NCBI GenBank assembly: GCA_015680685.1
Contig: MNCI01017754.1
Location: 62,434-126,433 of the forward strand
DNA from: Gnetum montanum
Lineage: Eukaryota; Streptophyta; Gnetopsida; Gnetales; Gnetaceae
Direction of reading: 5' to 3'
DNA: 64,000 nt
Under the pieces are notes generated by a model that saw only the letters and a list, made by a program, of their open reading frames with translations, made no database searches and was not told the origin of the DNA. The stretch's first letter is position 1; each line of letters starts with the position of its first letter. The position numbers and the translations under genes are program-made. Shown here piece by piece: positions 49,676-60,535 of this stretch.

Positions 49676-50535
49676 TGATGAGTGGTGAGGTACCCCTACA
49701 TTCAACCATACGAATACGAGCGTTTCACGCGTGATCTGGTTGAACTTCGTAGACAAACTAGTTGTGGTATCTAGATAATTATCCTTAGGTCACAATTTGT
49801 TGTCTTTCCATCTAGACTAGTGTTAACTTTGTCACATATGGTTTAGTCCTGAGTGAGGTGTATGATGTGTTTCTATGCTAATGCTACTCCTAAAGACAAT
49901 GGAAGATAATATTAACTAAGCTAAAAGAGAAAGGGTGAGAGAGAATCTAAGCTAGCCTAAGTGTGATGAGCATCTGTTCCTTGATCATTCGTACACATCT
50001 TGGACTTTGTGCATGACTACCACTGGGATTACCAAGCGTAGATCCTAGGTATGCTACTGGGTTACCAAGTAGTCACACTTAAATGCTTGTAATCAAGTTG
50101 TACTCATTCCACATTTAATTAGGAGTTTAGGGTGAGAGGAGATTGACTAAGAAAGTAGTAAATAACAATTAATTAAATAATTAAGCTAAGTGAATGCTGC
50201 AATGATGAAGTAATCTCGATCTTTATTTCGGATCATATGCGTGTCCAAGTACATCACACTCAAATAAAGGTGTTGTACAAGTATAATCATCACATTGTGG
50301 GCATACACTGGGAGAGAAGGGCTGAGAGGAAAAATGAAAACTAAAATCAAAACTAACTCTAAAAATTGACTCCCTAAACAAGGAAAGCAGCCTCTTATTT
50401 ATAGAAATTGAGGCAGGCCATGATATCACGGGGCAGATGTGATATCACAGCTGATGCAATATTGCAACTCCGATAACTAGACCATGTCTTGTATCAAGGC
50501 TCCGATAACTGGGCCTGATAGACCATGACTCATCA
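49676..50535 (-). repeat. 3' LTR of Ath-5 (sense minus)
   Basis: 860 bases, starts TGATGAGTGG and ends GACTCATCA. The sense-strand TATA box is the complement of TATTTATA at 50396-50403. U3 has the palindrome GTGATATCAC at 50439-50448, with a second TGATATCAC at 50431-50439. Confidence 0.85.
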
Positions 50536-50699
50536 TACCCCCACGACTAAATAACAACTCATCCTTGAGTCAAAGAAAGTGAGGAACAAGTTCAATTGAT
50601 TACACAGTGGATAGGTATGGGATTATTGACTGGTGAGAATGGGTTTATGCCACAGTGTGAAGTCAGAAAAATTTGAGACACAACACAAAAGAAAATCCT

Positions 50700-51489
50700 A
50701 TGATTACAAAATTGGATGGAACTCATGTAGTTCCTAGTGGCGGTGGCTTCTCCATGGGTGTCTTTCCCTTTTCTTGCGCTCTAAGTCTTGGGATTTGTTG
50801 GCATTGAAGTATGGCCTGGAGTTTCAACTCTTGTAAGGCCTTGAGTGCCTTGGTGTGTGTGTAAGTTGCACTTGTGCCATAGAGGCATCCTATTTAGCCT
50901 TCTCTTTTTCTTCCACCACCCTTTTATTCTCTATCAATAGTTTATTAAGTTGCTCGATTTTGAAAGTGTCCAGTTGGTTCTAAGCAACCTTTGGCCCTGT
51001 ATTCGAAAGGTTTAATACTTTCGAAATGGCTTGAACAGAGAAATCAACAATCACATCACAAATGTTAACTTTGGTACCTTCTTCTTTGTTGTGCCAAAAT
51101 TGGTACGTTTCCCTTAAGTACCAAGCATTACTTTTAAAGAAGGTAGGCCATAATGGGGACCCTTTAAGGTGATCCATAAAGGCCTCAGGAGCAAATTCTA
51201 TGAAAGGTCCAAAGTTTAATTCCATCATCACTACAGTGAATATGGACCTTTCATGGATGGTCTGAACACAATCTTGAGGCAACATGAGATATTGTCTTTG
51301 TTCAAGCGCTACAATAGCTCCTCCTTCTACCTACTTGGACTATATGGTAGGAGGGTCCTCTTGATGAATGCTAAATGATTGTTCGTCCTGTTCTACATAT
51401 TGTCTGGTAGGGACTTGTTCTTCGCCTCTCCTAGGTCGTTTGTTTCCACCTTGAGCAGGACCTTCCTTTTGTCTACGTTTCAGGGCCAT
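50700..51489 (-). pseudogene. ORF2 of Ath-5, plant-transposon-protein-like
   Basis: The minus-strand start at 51489 reads MALKRRQKEGPAQGGNKRPR, a basic N-terminus. Two in-frame stops follow near 51345, and then a frame of about 100 residues stays open to 50980. That part has MMELNFGPFIEFAPEAF, a NAWYLRETYQFW block, and VNICDVIVDFSVQAISKVLN. The pattern V---G--VDFSP-AI---L-LP is typical of the putative plant transposon protein domain of Athila-like elements, whose role is unknown. A charged, helical region (LNKLLIENKRVVEEKEKAK) follows. It lies between gag and the 3' LTR, where env-like or accessory ORFs sit in Athila. The match is by eye. Confidence 0.5.
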
Positions 51490-53334
51490 CTACAATCACA
51501 CAGGGCTAAGCGTTAGTACGTTTTTTCCTGAAGTTAAGTTATACCTTACTATTTTCCTTAATTAATTAATTTATTTTATCTCCGTGTGATGTTTCCCGAA
51601 AGATTATAATAGTGGGTCCTTTTTACTTAGGTGCTTTCCAATTTTAGTTTCCTGATGTACCTAAGGGGATGAAATTATTTTTGACACCTGTTATTCTTAA
51701 TTTTACAACTAGTTACCCTTGATAATGTCCTTTTGGCGATGAAAAATTCCAAAAAATGTTATGCACTATTCGACTTATGTCCCTCCCCCATGACTAAGCT
51801 TAACACTCTAGGTTCAAGTAGGTTTAAATGGAATAAAAATTGGAGTACCAGTGAGCGAGATATATGTAGAAAAGCAAGGGTATCACACTTGTGAGTTTTA
51901 GAGAAAAATTCAAAATACTCCCCCACTTGATTTGTAAAAAATGATGCTAAGTGTTGTGGGGGGAGGGGGGGTGTGAAAGATACCAAAATTTTTAAGGTAT
52001 TTTTGGAATTAAAAATGGGAATTAATGACATGGGGCTATTGTTAAGAGGTTCTAGGGTAATTGAATTAGTTCGAAAGGAACAAATAATTATGATGGTGTG
52101 GAATTTATCAATAAGGCCTTGGGTGGTAAGTGAGAGAAAAAGGCCATGTAATGGTTACATTGGAATGTTGGAATTCAGAGGGATAGTAATAAGGAAAAGA
52201 ATGTTATGAAAAATAGGTTGAGGGTAAGAATTGGTATGTGTGAGCTAGGTCATAAGTGTAAATTACAAAAATTACACAAGTGGGTCCTCCCCAAAGAAGG
52301 TTCCAACTTATAATGCCCTTGTGTAACCACACTTAATAGTGTCCATGGGCAATCAAAGGGTTAAATGTAATCCACACTGATTCCACAAAACACACACATG
52401 TAAATAGCACTAGAATGAGGTAAGGATTCTATGCTATACGAGATATGAGCTACAATTACATGGACAACAAGATGAGACAGGGTATAGAAGGGATTGTAGA
52501 GATTGTAACATGAGGTAATTGGCCTAGGGCACAATGAATCCTTCATGTAAATCATGATTAATGTGTCATTAACCCATCGTTCCAAGCTTAGGACCAAGTC
52601 CATTCCTCTGATCAGTGACACCGCATTGTTTCATCCCATGATGAGCAACTATGAGAGTACCAGAACAACAAGGCGTACGATCACTTGGCATTTTGTTAAA
52701 GGGAGGAGTGATTTTTTGTTTTGTGGCACTTCCTTTGTTTTTTTTTTTTTTTGATAATTGCTAAATCCAGAGAAGCTGCCAACCTTCAGGCATGGGTGCA
52801 TGTCTTTCCAGTGGGACCCCCTAGAATAGCATTGGATTTTTTAGTGCCCTTTTGATTACTCTTACTTCCATTTTTTGTTAGATCTACAAGGATCTTAGTA
52901 CAACCACGCTGCATGATAACTCTCACTGATGTCACCAAAGAGAATCTGCAAGTCCCCTTGATGTCACATCCTAATCATTCCCTCTTGGTTCATCCTTCTT
53001 CATTCTGGGTACAATGAACAAAAAATTTAATTTTAAGTTTTAAGAATGTCAAGAATATCACTGTACCCTCAAACAGAACCTCTTATTTGTAGAATGGATG
53101 AGTGGGTGTAATGGGCTTACTATCCAAAGAATTGATCCTCAAGACTCAATAACATAGAACACACCTCAACCAACGATCCACAAGAGTGTCTTATTCGTAG
53201 ATGAGATTACTTATAAAAATATAATAAAATAAAAAGACAAAAAGATAAAACAAAAAATTGAAAAATGAAAAACTAAAAAATAAAAAGTTGTAAAATCAAA
53301 GAAAATGAAAAGTAGTTATTAATCCTGCTTGTTA
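51490..53334 (-). other. Conserved non-coding internal domain of Ath-5
   Basis: Aligns in blocks with 36708-38023 of Ath-3. It includes an A-rich tract on the sense strand (complement of the T run at 52738-52753) and a C-run at 51777-51790. Frames here are short and not shared between the two copies. Confidence 0.55.
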
Positions 53335-55318
53335 TTAGAATGGGGGGTCTCTCCCATAACTAAACATTTGAGCATGGTGAGGATTAATAGTTGAAAGATG
53401 AGGATCCTTGCATGTTGGCAAGATTGGAACTTGGTCATACTTACCCCATTGGGGTTCACATACTTGATTATAGTAAGCATAGTGGGGCGATTTGTAAGAT
53501 GTGATTCTTGGGTAAAGAGTTGACCCACTATGATGTTTGTGACCGTAAGATGGTATGCAAGGATCGGGATGTTGCTTTACATGTCTATGTTCATTAGGCC
53601 ATGATTGTTGGAGTGTTAATTGGTGGCCCTGATGAAGTGACATGAGGCGTTGGGTTCGAAGAGAAGGATGCACCACAGTGTTGGACTTGTGCTGAGTTAG
53701 AGAATGCAGTGGCCTTGGAATTGTGTTGTCCCTTCTTACGGTCATGTTTAAAGAAGGGACACTTTTGATGTTGAGAAGGCCTCTCACTGCTGTTAGCAAT
53801 AGTAGCACAAGTAGCATTTGGGGGTTGTTGTTGTGGTGTAGACACCTTAGGAGCAATTGGTGATGATGTAGAAGGAGGGAAAGGATGAGAATGTTGAAAA
53901 TGAGAAGAAGTGTAAGGTACATAAGGTGGTGGTTGTGTTGGAGGCATGGGCTGATAGTATTGAGATGAATGATAATGTGGTGAGGTAGAGTATGTTGACC
54001 TAGTTGGAGAAATAGGGTATTGGACTAGATAAGCATTTGGATTTGGATGATATGAAGGGTGTCTCTAGTTTAGGGGTGGCCTCCCCCACGACTGGGATTG
54101 TTGCCACTGTGATCAAACACAGTATCTCTGTATGAACTCGGGATGTAACGTGCTTCCCCAATGCTTATATAAATGTAAAAATATTGGACATTGGCCCTTG
54201 GGGTGATCGTACAGGCAAATGTTGCATTCATACACATGATTGGCAATTGAGCTATTATTTTCCTTATCCCTTCTTTCTGATTGTCTAATGATACTTTGTC
54301 TTGCTTCTCGGGTTGTCAAAACTCTATCTCCAATGATATCGATAAATTCTCCATACTTTTTATGTTTCCATTCCAACATCTTATTGATCTTTTCCTTGAC
54401 TTCCTCTAATGATTGTTGTGTTGGTAAAGATGGTTCTTCCACCTTGAGATGGGTTGATTTCTCCTTTTTATGATCATGGACCTTTGTTAAGTTGGGATTC
54501 TAGTCCCATTGATGTTTTTCAACATTCTTCCATCTAGCCATTTCTCCTTCTTCTTTTGCTACCCGCTTAATAAGCTCTCGAATTTGATGGATTCATAGTT
54601 CGTATAGTTGTCCTTGGGCATACATCCCTAGGGTCTCTCTTGTTTCATTATGAAGCCCATCCATGATATGATACATTAGCCTTTCCTCAGAGAACTCATG
54701 GCCTAGACAATTGTTTAATAGTGCATAATATCTTTCTAAGGCCATGTCCAAGGGTTCATTTTATGCTTGTTTCCACTCTTGGATTTGTTTTCTCAAGGCT
54801 GACACTCTTACGTAGGTTTGATACCTTTCGTTAAAGAGTTCTATCATTGTTGGCCAACGTCGTATTGAATTTTGTTTTAATGATCTATACCATACTTTTG
54901 CTTGGACAACGAGTGTCATAGGGAAGAGCTTGAGTTTTTGCCAACTGTTATCAAAGTTGTTCCATGTGCAGGCATCGTAGAAGGCTTGTAAATGTTGTTG
55001 CGGATCTAAGTCATAGCCTCCTGAAAATTTGGAAAAGTTGTTTAAATCAAGCCTAGGTAGGCGGCTCTCTTTACGATGCCCACGAGAGATTCGAACAGCC
55101 TCTTGTATTTGCATTAGGCTTGTAGTGGCTAGTGGGAGTTCATCGTCATCAAGTAAGTTATGCCTTCGTGTGTTGGGATGATGTTGCTTTCATTTATGTT
55201 TATAAGAAACCCCCACCTCGGGTTGCATACTCCAATCTTCATTGTCATATAGCTTGTTGGTTCTCCAATGAACTCCCTCACTAGATGTGGCATTATTATC
55301 ATCTTGTCGGAGAGGCAT
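53335..55318 (-). pseudogene. gag of Ath-5
   Basis: Start at 55318, MPLRQDDNNATSSEGVHWRT. The frame 55114-54761 holds the capsid-like core: LDLNNFSKFSGGYDLDPQQH, LKLFPMTLVVQAKVWYRSL and ELFNERYQTYVRVSALRKQ. A stop follows EWKQA. The region then continues through ALLNNCLGHEFSEERLMYHI and a charged helical part. The knuckle CNICLYDHPKGQC (54188-54226) fits C-X2-C-X3-H-X4-C. The tail is Pro/Gln/Ser-rich (PPTQPPPYVPY, PPSTSSPIAPKVSTPQQQPP). It ends in the same CEPQWGKYDQVPI and SYGRDPPF stop as Ath-3. Two main stops and a few frameshifts make it non-functional, but it is the best preserved gag of the minus-strand pair. Confidence 0.85.
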
Positions 55319-55442
55319 GATTGTGAAATTGTGTGTAAATTTATATGTGACTTTTTTTAATAATTATTTCTTCAAAAAAGATATATCATTAATTCCTATA
55401 CAACGACCTTGTATGATATAACTAATTTAGATAACTAGCACC

Positions 55443-55461
55443 ATCCCTGACAACGGCACCA
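55443..55461 (-). promoter_or_regulatory. Primer binding site of Ath-5, tRNA-Asp type
   Basis: The minus strand reads TGGTGCCGTTGTCAGGGAT, three transitions from the tRNA-Asp complement. Confidence 0.85.
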
Positions 55462-55462
55462 A

Positions 55463-56049
55463 TGATGAGTGGCGAGGTACCCCTACACTCAACCATATGA
55501 ATACGAGCATTTCATGTGTGATCTGGTTGAACTCCATAGATAGACTAGTTATGGTATCTAGATAGTTATCCTTAGGTCGCAATTGGTTGTCTTCCCATCT
55601 AGACTAGTGTTAACTTTTTCATGTATGGTTTAGTCCAGAGTGAGGTGTATGACGTGTTTCTATGCTAATGCTACTCCTGAAGACAATGGAAGATAATATT
55701 AACTAAGCTAAGAGAGAAAGGGTGAGAGAGAATCTAAGCTAGCTTAATTGTGATGAGCATCTGTTCCTCGATCATCCATACACATCTTGGACTTCGTGCA
55801 CAACTACCACTAGGATTACCAAGCGCAGATCCTAGGTACGCTACTAGGTTATCATGTAGTCACACTTAAATGCTCGTAATCAAATCGTACTCATTCCATG
55901 TTTAATTAGGAGTTTAGGATGAGAGGAGATTAACTAAGAAAGAAGTAAATAACAATTAATTAAATAATTAATCTAAGTGAATGCTGCAATGATGAAGTAA
56001 TCTCGATCTTTATTTTTGGTCATGTGCATGTCCAAGTACGTCACACTCG
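55463..56049 (-). repeat. Truncated 5' LTR of Ath-5 (sense minus)
   Basis: Colinear with 49676 to about 50265 of the other LTR, then broken after CACACTCGA. The U3 part, with TATA box and palindrome, is missing, so this copy has lost its promoter. Confidence 0.8.
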
Positions 56050-56200
56050 AATTAATTAAATAATTAAGCTAAGTGAATGCTGCAATTTCTTATTTAATGT
56101 GGTTTTTCACAGATATTCTCTAGCTAATTTTCTTCCTTTGTTAGTTCAAGATGACCAGAAATAAAGATTGAGATTACTGATGCTTAAGATTGGGGCAAGT
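56050..56200. repeat. Rearranged scar: 37-bp copy and 27-bp inverted copy of LTR
   Basis: 56050-56086 repeats the LTR bases near 55953-55990 (AATTAATTAAATAATTAAGC). At 56152-56178 CCAGAAATAAAGATTGAGAT is the complement of the LTR phrase ATCTCAATCTTTATTTCTGG, which carries the polyadenylation signal. Sequence between them is unassigned. Confidence 0.7.
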
Positions 56201-56205
56201 GTTAC
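56201..56205. repeat. Target site duplication GTTAC (left) of Ath-6
   Basis: Repeated exactly at 63081-63085. Confidence 0.9.
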
Positions 56206-56972
56206 TAATGAGTCGCGATATCACATCTGCGATATTGCATCTATGATGCAATATCGCGTCCTGCCTCATCTTCTATAAATAAGAGGCAACATCCTTTGTT
56301 CCAGATAGTTAGACATAGACCCTTAGCCAAACTCTTGCAGTTTTACCATTCCAGAGTTAGAATAATTTCTGTGTGCCCGCAGTAGGAGTCATAGAGTGAA
56401 CGGATCTTTATTCGAGCAAATTGTACCTAAGCACACATTTTTGTACAACAATAAAGATGAACTTTATGATAAACCTTATAGCATACAGGCTAAGCTAATT
56501 ATTAATTAATTCTTATTGAATGTTTAACGCTTTCCTAGTTAATTAATTTCTCTCTCAACCCTTGATCCTCTTAGTTAAGTGCACTTAGTACGACCGCTTC
56601 GAGCATGTGTGTAGCACTTGGTAACCTAGTAACAATTAGCATTTGGTAATCCCAGCAGCGTTGCACTGGTTCAGGATGTGTACAACAAGTGGGAACAAAT
56701 ACAGGTGTTAGGACAATTAGTCACTTAGTTCTCTTTCCCTTTCCCTTATTAGCATAAGACACCAAAAAGATAAAAGTTATAAAAATCATATACCTCAAGC
56801 TTACTTAACCATACAACCGTGACAATACAAGTAAGTTTGGGAAGATAATGATTGATTAACCTTGAGTGTTCCATTAAGAAGCATAAGCACTTAGTCCTTG
56901 GAGTTCAACCGGATCGTGCATGAAATGCTCGTATTCATATGGTTGAGTGTAGGGGTATCTCACCACTCATCA
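56206..56972 (+). repeat. 5' LTR of Ath-6
   Basis: Starts TAATGAGTCG (TG mutated to TA) and ends CACTCATCA. A hairpin with 13-base arms (56229-56241 and 56245-56257, GCGATATTGCATC with loop TAT) lies 17 bases before TATAAATA at 56274-56281. AATAAA is at 56450-56455. Short U3 of about 68 bases. Confidence 0.9.
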
Positions 56973-56973
56973 T

Positions 56974-56992
56974 TGGCATCATTGTCGGTGAC
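56974..56992 (+). promoter_or_regulatory. Primer binding site of Ath-6, tRNA-Asp type
   Basis: TGGCATCATTGTCGGTGAC, one base after the LTR. It is a mutated tRNA-Asp complement. Confidence 0.75.
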
Positions 56993-57087
56993 TTAGTTAT
57001 TTGTGCGCTGTGTAGAACATAGGAAATCATCCATATCATTGGAACACTAGAATGAACCCTTAGGGTTAATCAAAGAAAGATAAACCA

Positions 57088-59057
57088 ATGGTACATCGCA
57101 CATTGAACAAGATAAAAATGTCTTCTTCTTCGCATAAGAGCTCTTCGCCACCTAGGACTAACACAAGAGATAGTCGACGACATCATACACGTAACCAACA
57201 TCTACCAGTTCCTCAACAGTTTTGTGTGGTATATACTCATCATGATGAGAATGTACCTGATTTCACCTTTATTCTCCACTAAGATGAACAACTGTGTCGG
57301 AGAGACTTGGAGGGTAACATAGTATTGCCTCTAGACCAATCAGTCCCCAACATGCTCCTTCATGCTCTCACATGAATAGGCATGCTGCTTTATATGCAGA
57401 GTACATTTCATGCGATCATGACACAAGGGACTATCATCCCACAGAAGTGCAACGTCAACGGGACTTGCGACAGGAGAGTTACCACACATCCTTGAAGGGT
57501 AAATGGCCCCATAATGCCCTGCACGTCTTAAGCAAAATTGAGGGTGGTGAACCTGCTTCAACAGGTTCCCCACCAAACGATGTTCCCCCTTCTAATTATG
57601 GTCAAGAAGTGGTGTATCAGAACCTCCACTCCACGGTTTGCAACCTTGGTTCTGATCCCCACAAACACGATGTGTTCAATGAGGGAACACAAACACATGA
57701 TAAGGGCAGACGTTCTGATCGTAATCACGATCAAGGCCAAGACCACCGAAGAGAAGGTAGAAAACACCATCATGGTGATGGTTCTCCTTTTTCATCTTCA
57801 TCATCACATTCACCCTCTCCTTCAGTGTTTGGATGTAGTCATAAGGAAACCAACCGTGAGGATAAAGGAAAACAGAGTGAAAAACATCGACGAGATAGTC
57901 GACAATGAGGATGAGGGCACTCTAAGGAATTAAGTCATAGAAGAAGGGAGAGTAGGGAACCATGTAGACACCATAGACGCTATGAAAAAGATGACCACTA
58001 AGAATCCCTACTCGTGACTAGAAGTATGCTAGATATAACGGAGGTCATAGGAGTTCCCACAAGGCACCAAAAGGATAGTAGAATCAAGAGGTTGGACATG
58101 AACAACATCCCACAATTTGAAGGGGGATACAACGCTGATCCTCAAAATCATTTGCAAGCATTCCATGATGCATGTGCCTTGCAAAACATAGAGAACGAAT
58201 GAAAAAAATTGAAGTTGTTCCCAAGGACACTAGTGAAAGAAGCTGAAAGCTGGTACTGGACTTGAGAACCGGAATCCATTCAAAGGTGGAGTACAATGTT
58301 AGAAATGTTCAATGATAAGTATCAAACATACTCCTGAGTGTCTAACCTATGAAAGAAAATCCAAGGATGGAAGCAAGGAAATCATGAACCCTTGGATGCT
58401 ACCATGGGCCATTATTACACACTATTACATCATTGTCCTAGCCATGGTTATTCGTAGTAGGATCAACTACGCCATCTCGTGGATGGACTTAGGCATGAAA
58501 TAAGAAGAACCCTTGGAACATATGCCCAAGGAAGATTATCAGAGTTTAGGTCTCATCAAATTCATAGATTGTTAGAGCAAGTAGCTAAAGAAGAAGGTGA
58601 TCTATGAAAGAGAGAAAGTGCAGAAGAGTACAACCGAGATCCTTCCCTCTGAAAAAGGGGAGTGAGATTCTATGAGGAGGAAGAAGAGTCACCACTCGAA
58701 GAGATGATGAATAGGAAAACATTGCTACTCCAAAAGTTAACAATAGAAGTATTGGCAAAGGTAGACCAAATTTGGGACTCACTAGATAGTAGGTTTGAAA
58801 CTGTTCTTAAAATCATAGAGGAGTCTAGGGAGCGAGGTAGTGATCATGGAAAAAAGAAAAAGAGAGAAGTGGACAATGCACGTAGCAAGGGTAAGGGGAA
58901 AATGGCCATCACCGAAGAGGTTGTGGATTCAGACATGGATAATGATGGTGGATGTGAGATATGCCAATACGACCATCCTAAGGGATGTTGCCCAGTGATC
59001 TCACATCTACAAGAGTCTGGGGTGTATGCACTCAACCCACAACTTAATAAACGGTAA
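57088..59057 (+). pseudogene. gag of Ath-6
   Basis: Start at 57088 gives MVHRTLNKIKMSSSSHKSSS; a stop at 57282 and a frameshift follow. Frame 57372-57908 is rich in His, Arg, Asp and Ser (for example SSSSSHSPSPSVFGCSHKE). The core from 58014 contains RLDMNNIPQFEGGYNADPQN, LQAFHDACALQNIENE, KKLKLFPRTLVKEAESWYW, LEMFNDKYQTYS and RTLGTYAQGRLSEFRSHQ. Frame 58662-59057 is the charged C-terminal part (VDQIWDSLDSRFETVLKII), ending in the knuckle CEICQYDHPKGCC (58953-58991), C-X2-C-X3-H-X4-C. At least five stops interrupt it. The core fits a gag capsid domain of the PF03732 type. Compared with Ath-3 and Ath-5 it has a longer N-terminal region. Confidence 0.85.
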
Positions 59058-59079
59058 GCACCCCGACGGTTACCTTATC

Positions 59080-59640
59080 CCTAAGGTGACCCAAGGCAGT
59101 TCCACCAACCTTCAACATATTATCCAAGTGAAACTCCACCACAACCTGTCGAGCAACATCAACAATGGCAATACCCACAGTCATGGGGGATGCCACCACC
59201 AAGGCAACAATACCCCTACTAGCAACCGAATCCATATGGCTACTACGTGCAACATCCAATCTCTCCACGTGACTCTGTTGGTCACATGACACCACAACAT
59301 CACTACCAAGCTCAGGAGTATTATAGGAATCCTTCTTCTAGGGGAGATAACCCACAGACATACCATCCTCCAAATCCATCCACAACTCTCACACTAATAG
59401 CTCCATTACCACCCACTCTAACAATGTAGGGGAAACTCCCCACTCAACTACAGCAACGCAATGCCATGAGGGCTATGAATCCTCAACCCACAGTTAGTTA
59501 TGACAACCTTATGAAGAAAAAACCTTTCTTCAGAACCAACAGTCCAACCAAGCACACAACCACAAGCGATTGAATCTCTAAACGCCTCTCCATCAAATAA
59601 GGCTTCAGAGCTCCCTTCAAACCAAACACCGAGCTCAACA
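59080..59640 (+). pseudogene. Proline/glutamine-rich gag-protease linker of Ath-6
   Basis: One frame reads QWQYPQSWGMPPPRQQYPY and NPYGYYVQHPISP, with PPNPSTTLTLIAPLPPT later. The equivalent in Ath-5 is QWQQSQSWGRPP with YLVQYPISPTRS. It is low in complexity and probably unstructured. Confidence 0.65.
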
Positions 59641-59681
59641 CATATGGTTATGTTAACACATGCCATTACTCACTAGATTAA

Positions 59682-60110
59682 AGTTTACCACCTTCCCAAG
59701 AAATTTTCTGATCCTGGAAGCCCTCTAATCTATCTCCAAGTCATTGGGAATGAACCATGTAAAGCTCTTTTGGATTTAAGTTCTAGAGTCAACTTAATAT
59801 CACAAGAGATGTACAAAGCCTAGAATCTGCCTCTGTTAAGGAAGAGCAATATTCGCCTAGAGCTGGCTAACCAATCCATCACTATTCCCTTGGGACTGGT
59901 GGAGGACATCGTTACCACTGTGTGTGGGTGGTCATACCCAGCTGATTTCCTAGTGATATAAGTAAATAACGATAAAGGGGACTTCCCAATAATAATGAAA
60001 AGGGCATGGCTAAGTACTATAGATGCACGCCTAGGAATCCACGATCTTTCCCTGGAGATATCTAAGGAGAACACTTTTGGAAAGATCCGAAAGAAGAAGG
60101 TTCCATGCAT
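59682..60110 (+). pseudogene. Retropepsin-like aspartic protease of Ath-6
   Basis: The frame reads SPLIYLQVIGNEPCKALLDL followed by SSRVNLISQEMY. It continues with a stop, SNIRLELANQSITIPLGLVE, DIVTTVCGWSYPADFLVI, a stop, and FPIIMKRAWLSTIDARLGI. This is the plant Ty3/gypsy protease layout: ALLDLGSSINLMP, L-LAD-SI-YP-GIVEDV, FPVDFVVLD and PLILGRPFL. The active-site motif D-L-G-S is D-L-S-S here (Asp codon at 59773-59775). Two stops disable it. The enzyme would have matured gag. Confidence 0.8.
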
Positions 60111-60535
60111 CCCATATAGTGATACAGGGTGCCATTACGTGCAGAGATCAGGGGTTGAGCAAAGTTTAGCATTTCCTACATGCAACTGGTGTGCACAAGA
60201 CCTTACCCTACAAAAGTGCCTATATGTAGCAGCCACATGACAAAGAGACACCCAATGGCTGATAGTTGATCAAGAGAGTAACTCACTAACATGCATGGAA
60301 CTAACTAAGGGAATAACTTGCGCTCACTTTGAAAGCATAGATGCATTGGAGTAAGATCGTCACCAACTTCCAAACCTTAACCTGAAAAACATCAATTGGG
60401 GGAAGTTGGAAATTCCTAAAAAGTTAGACAAAAATCTTGATAAGAGATTACTAGTCAATGTGCAACAAACCAAACCCTTCCATGAACTTAGAAAGGCCAG
60501 TGCACATAATACCTCTGAGAAAGGATGATTGTGCT
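60111..60535 (+). pseudogene. C-terminal extension after the protease, unknown
   Basis: The same frame continues with TQWLIVDQESNSLTCMELTK, then NLNLKNINWGKLEIPKKLDK and LLVNVQQTKPFHELRK, with few stops. I do not recognise the family, and there is no RT block such as LPLP or F-DD. In complete elements the RT would begin here. Confidence 0.5.

Larger units (their letters stand above)
49676..56049 (-). mobile_element. Athila-like element with gag and a second ORF (Ath-5)
   Basis: The 3' LTR is 49676-50535 and the PPT 50536-50544. ORF2 starts at 51489 and gag runs from 55318 down to 53335. The PBS is 55461-55443 and the 5' LTR starts at 55463 but breaks off at about 56049. It is sense minus and closely related to Ath-3 in gag and non-coding internal DNA. 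No protease, RT, RNase H or integrase was found in the 4.9-kb internal region. The 5 bases before it are CTCTT; the matching duplication is lost with the broken LTR. Confidence 0.85.

Noticed and set aside
57538-57933. 131-residue plus frame overlapping the Ath-6 gag N-terminal frame
   Set aside because: It is an alternative frame of the His/Arg-rich gag segment 57372-57908; composition and context support the latter.
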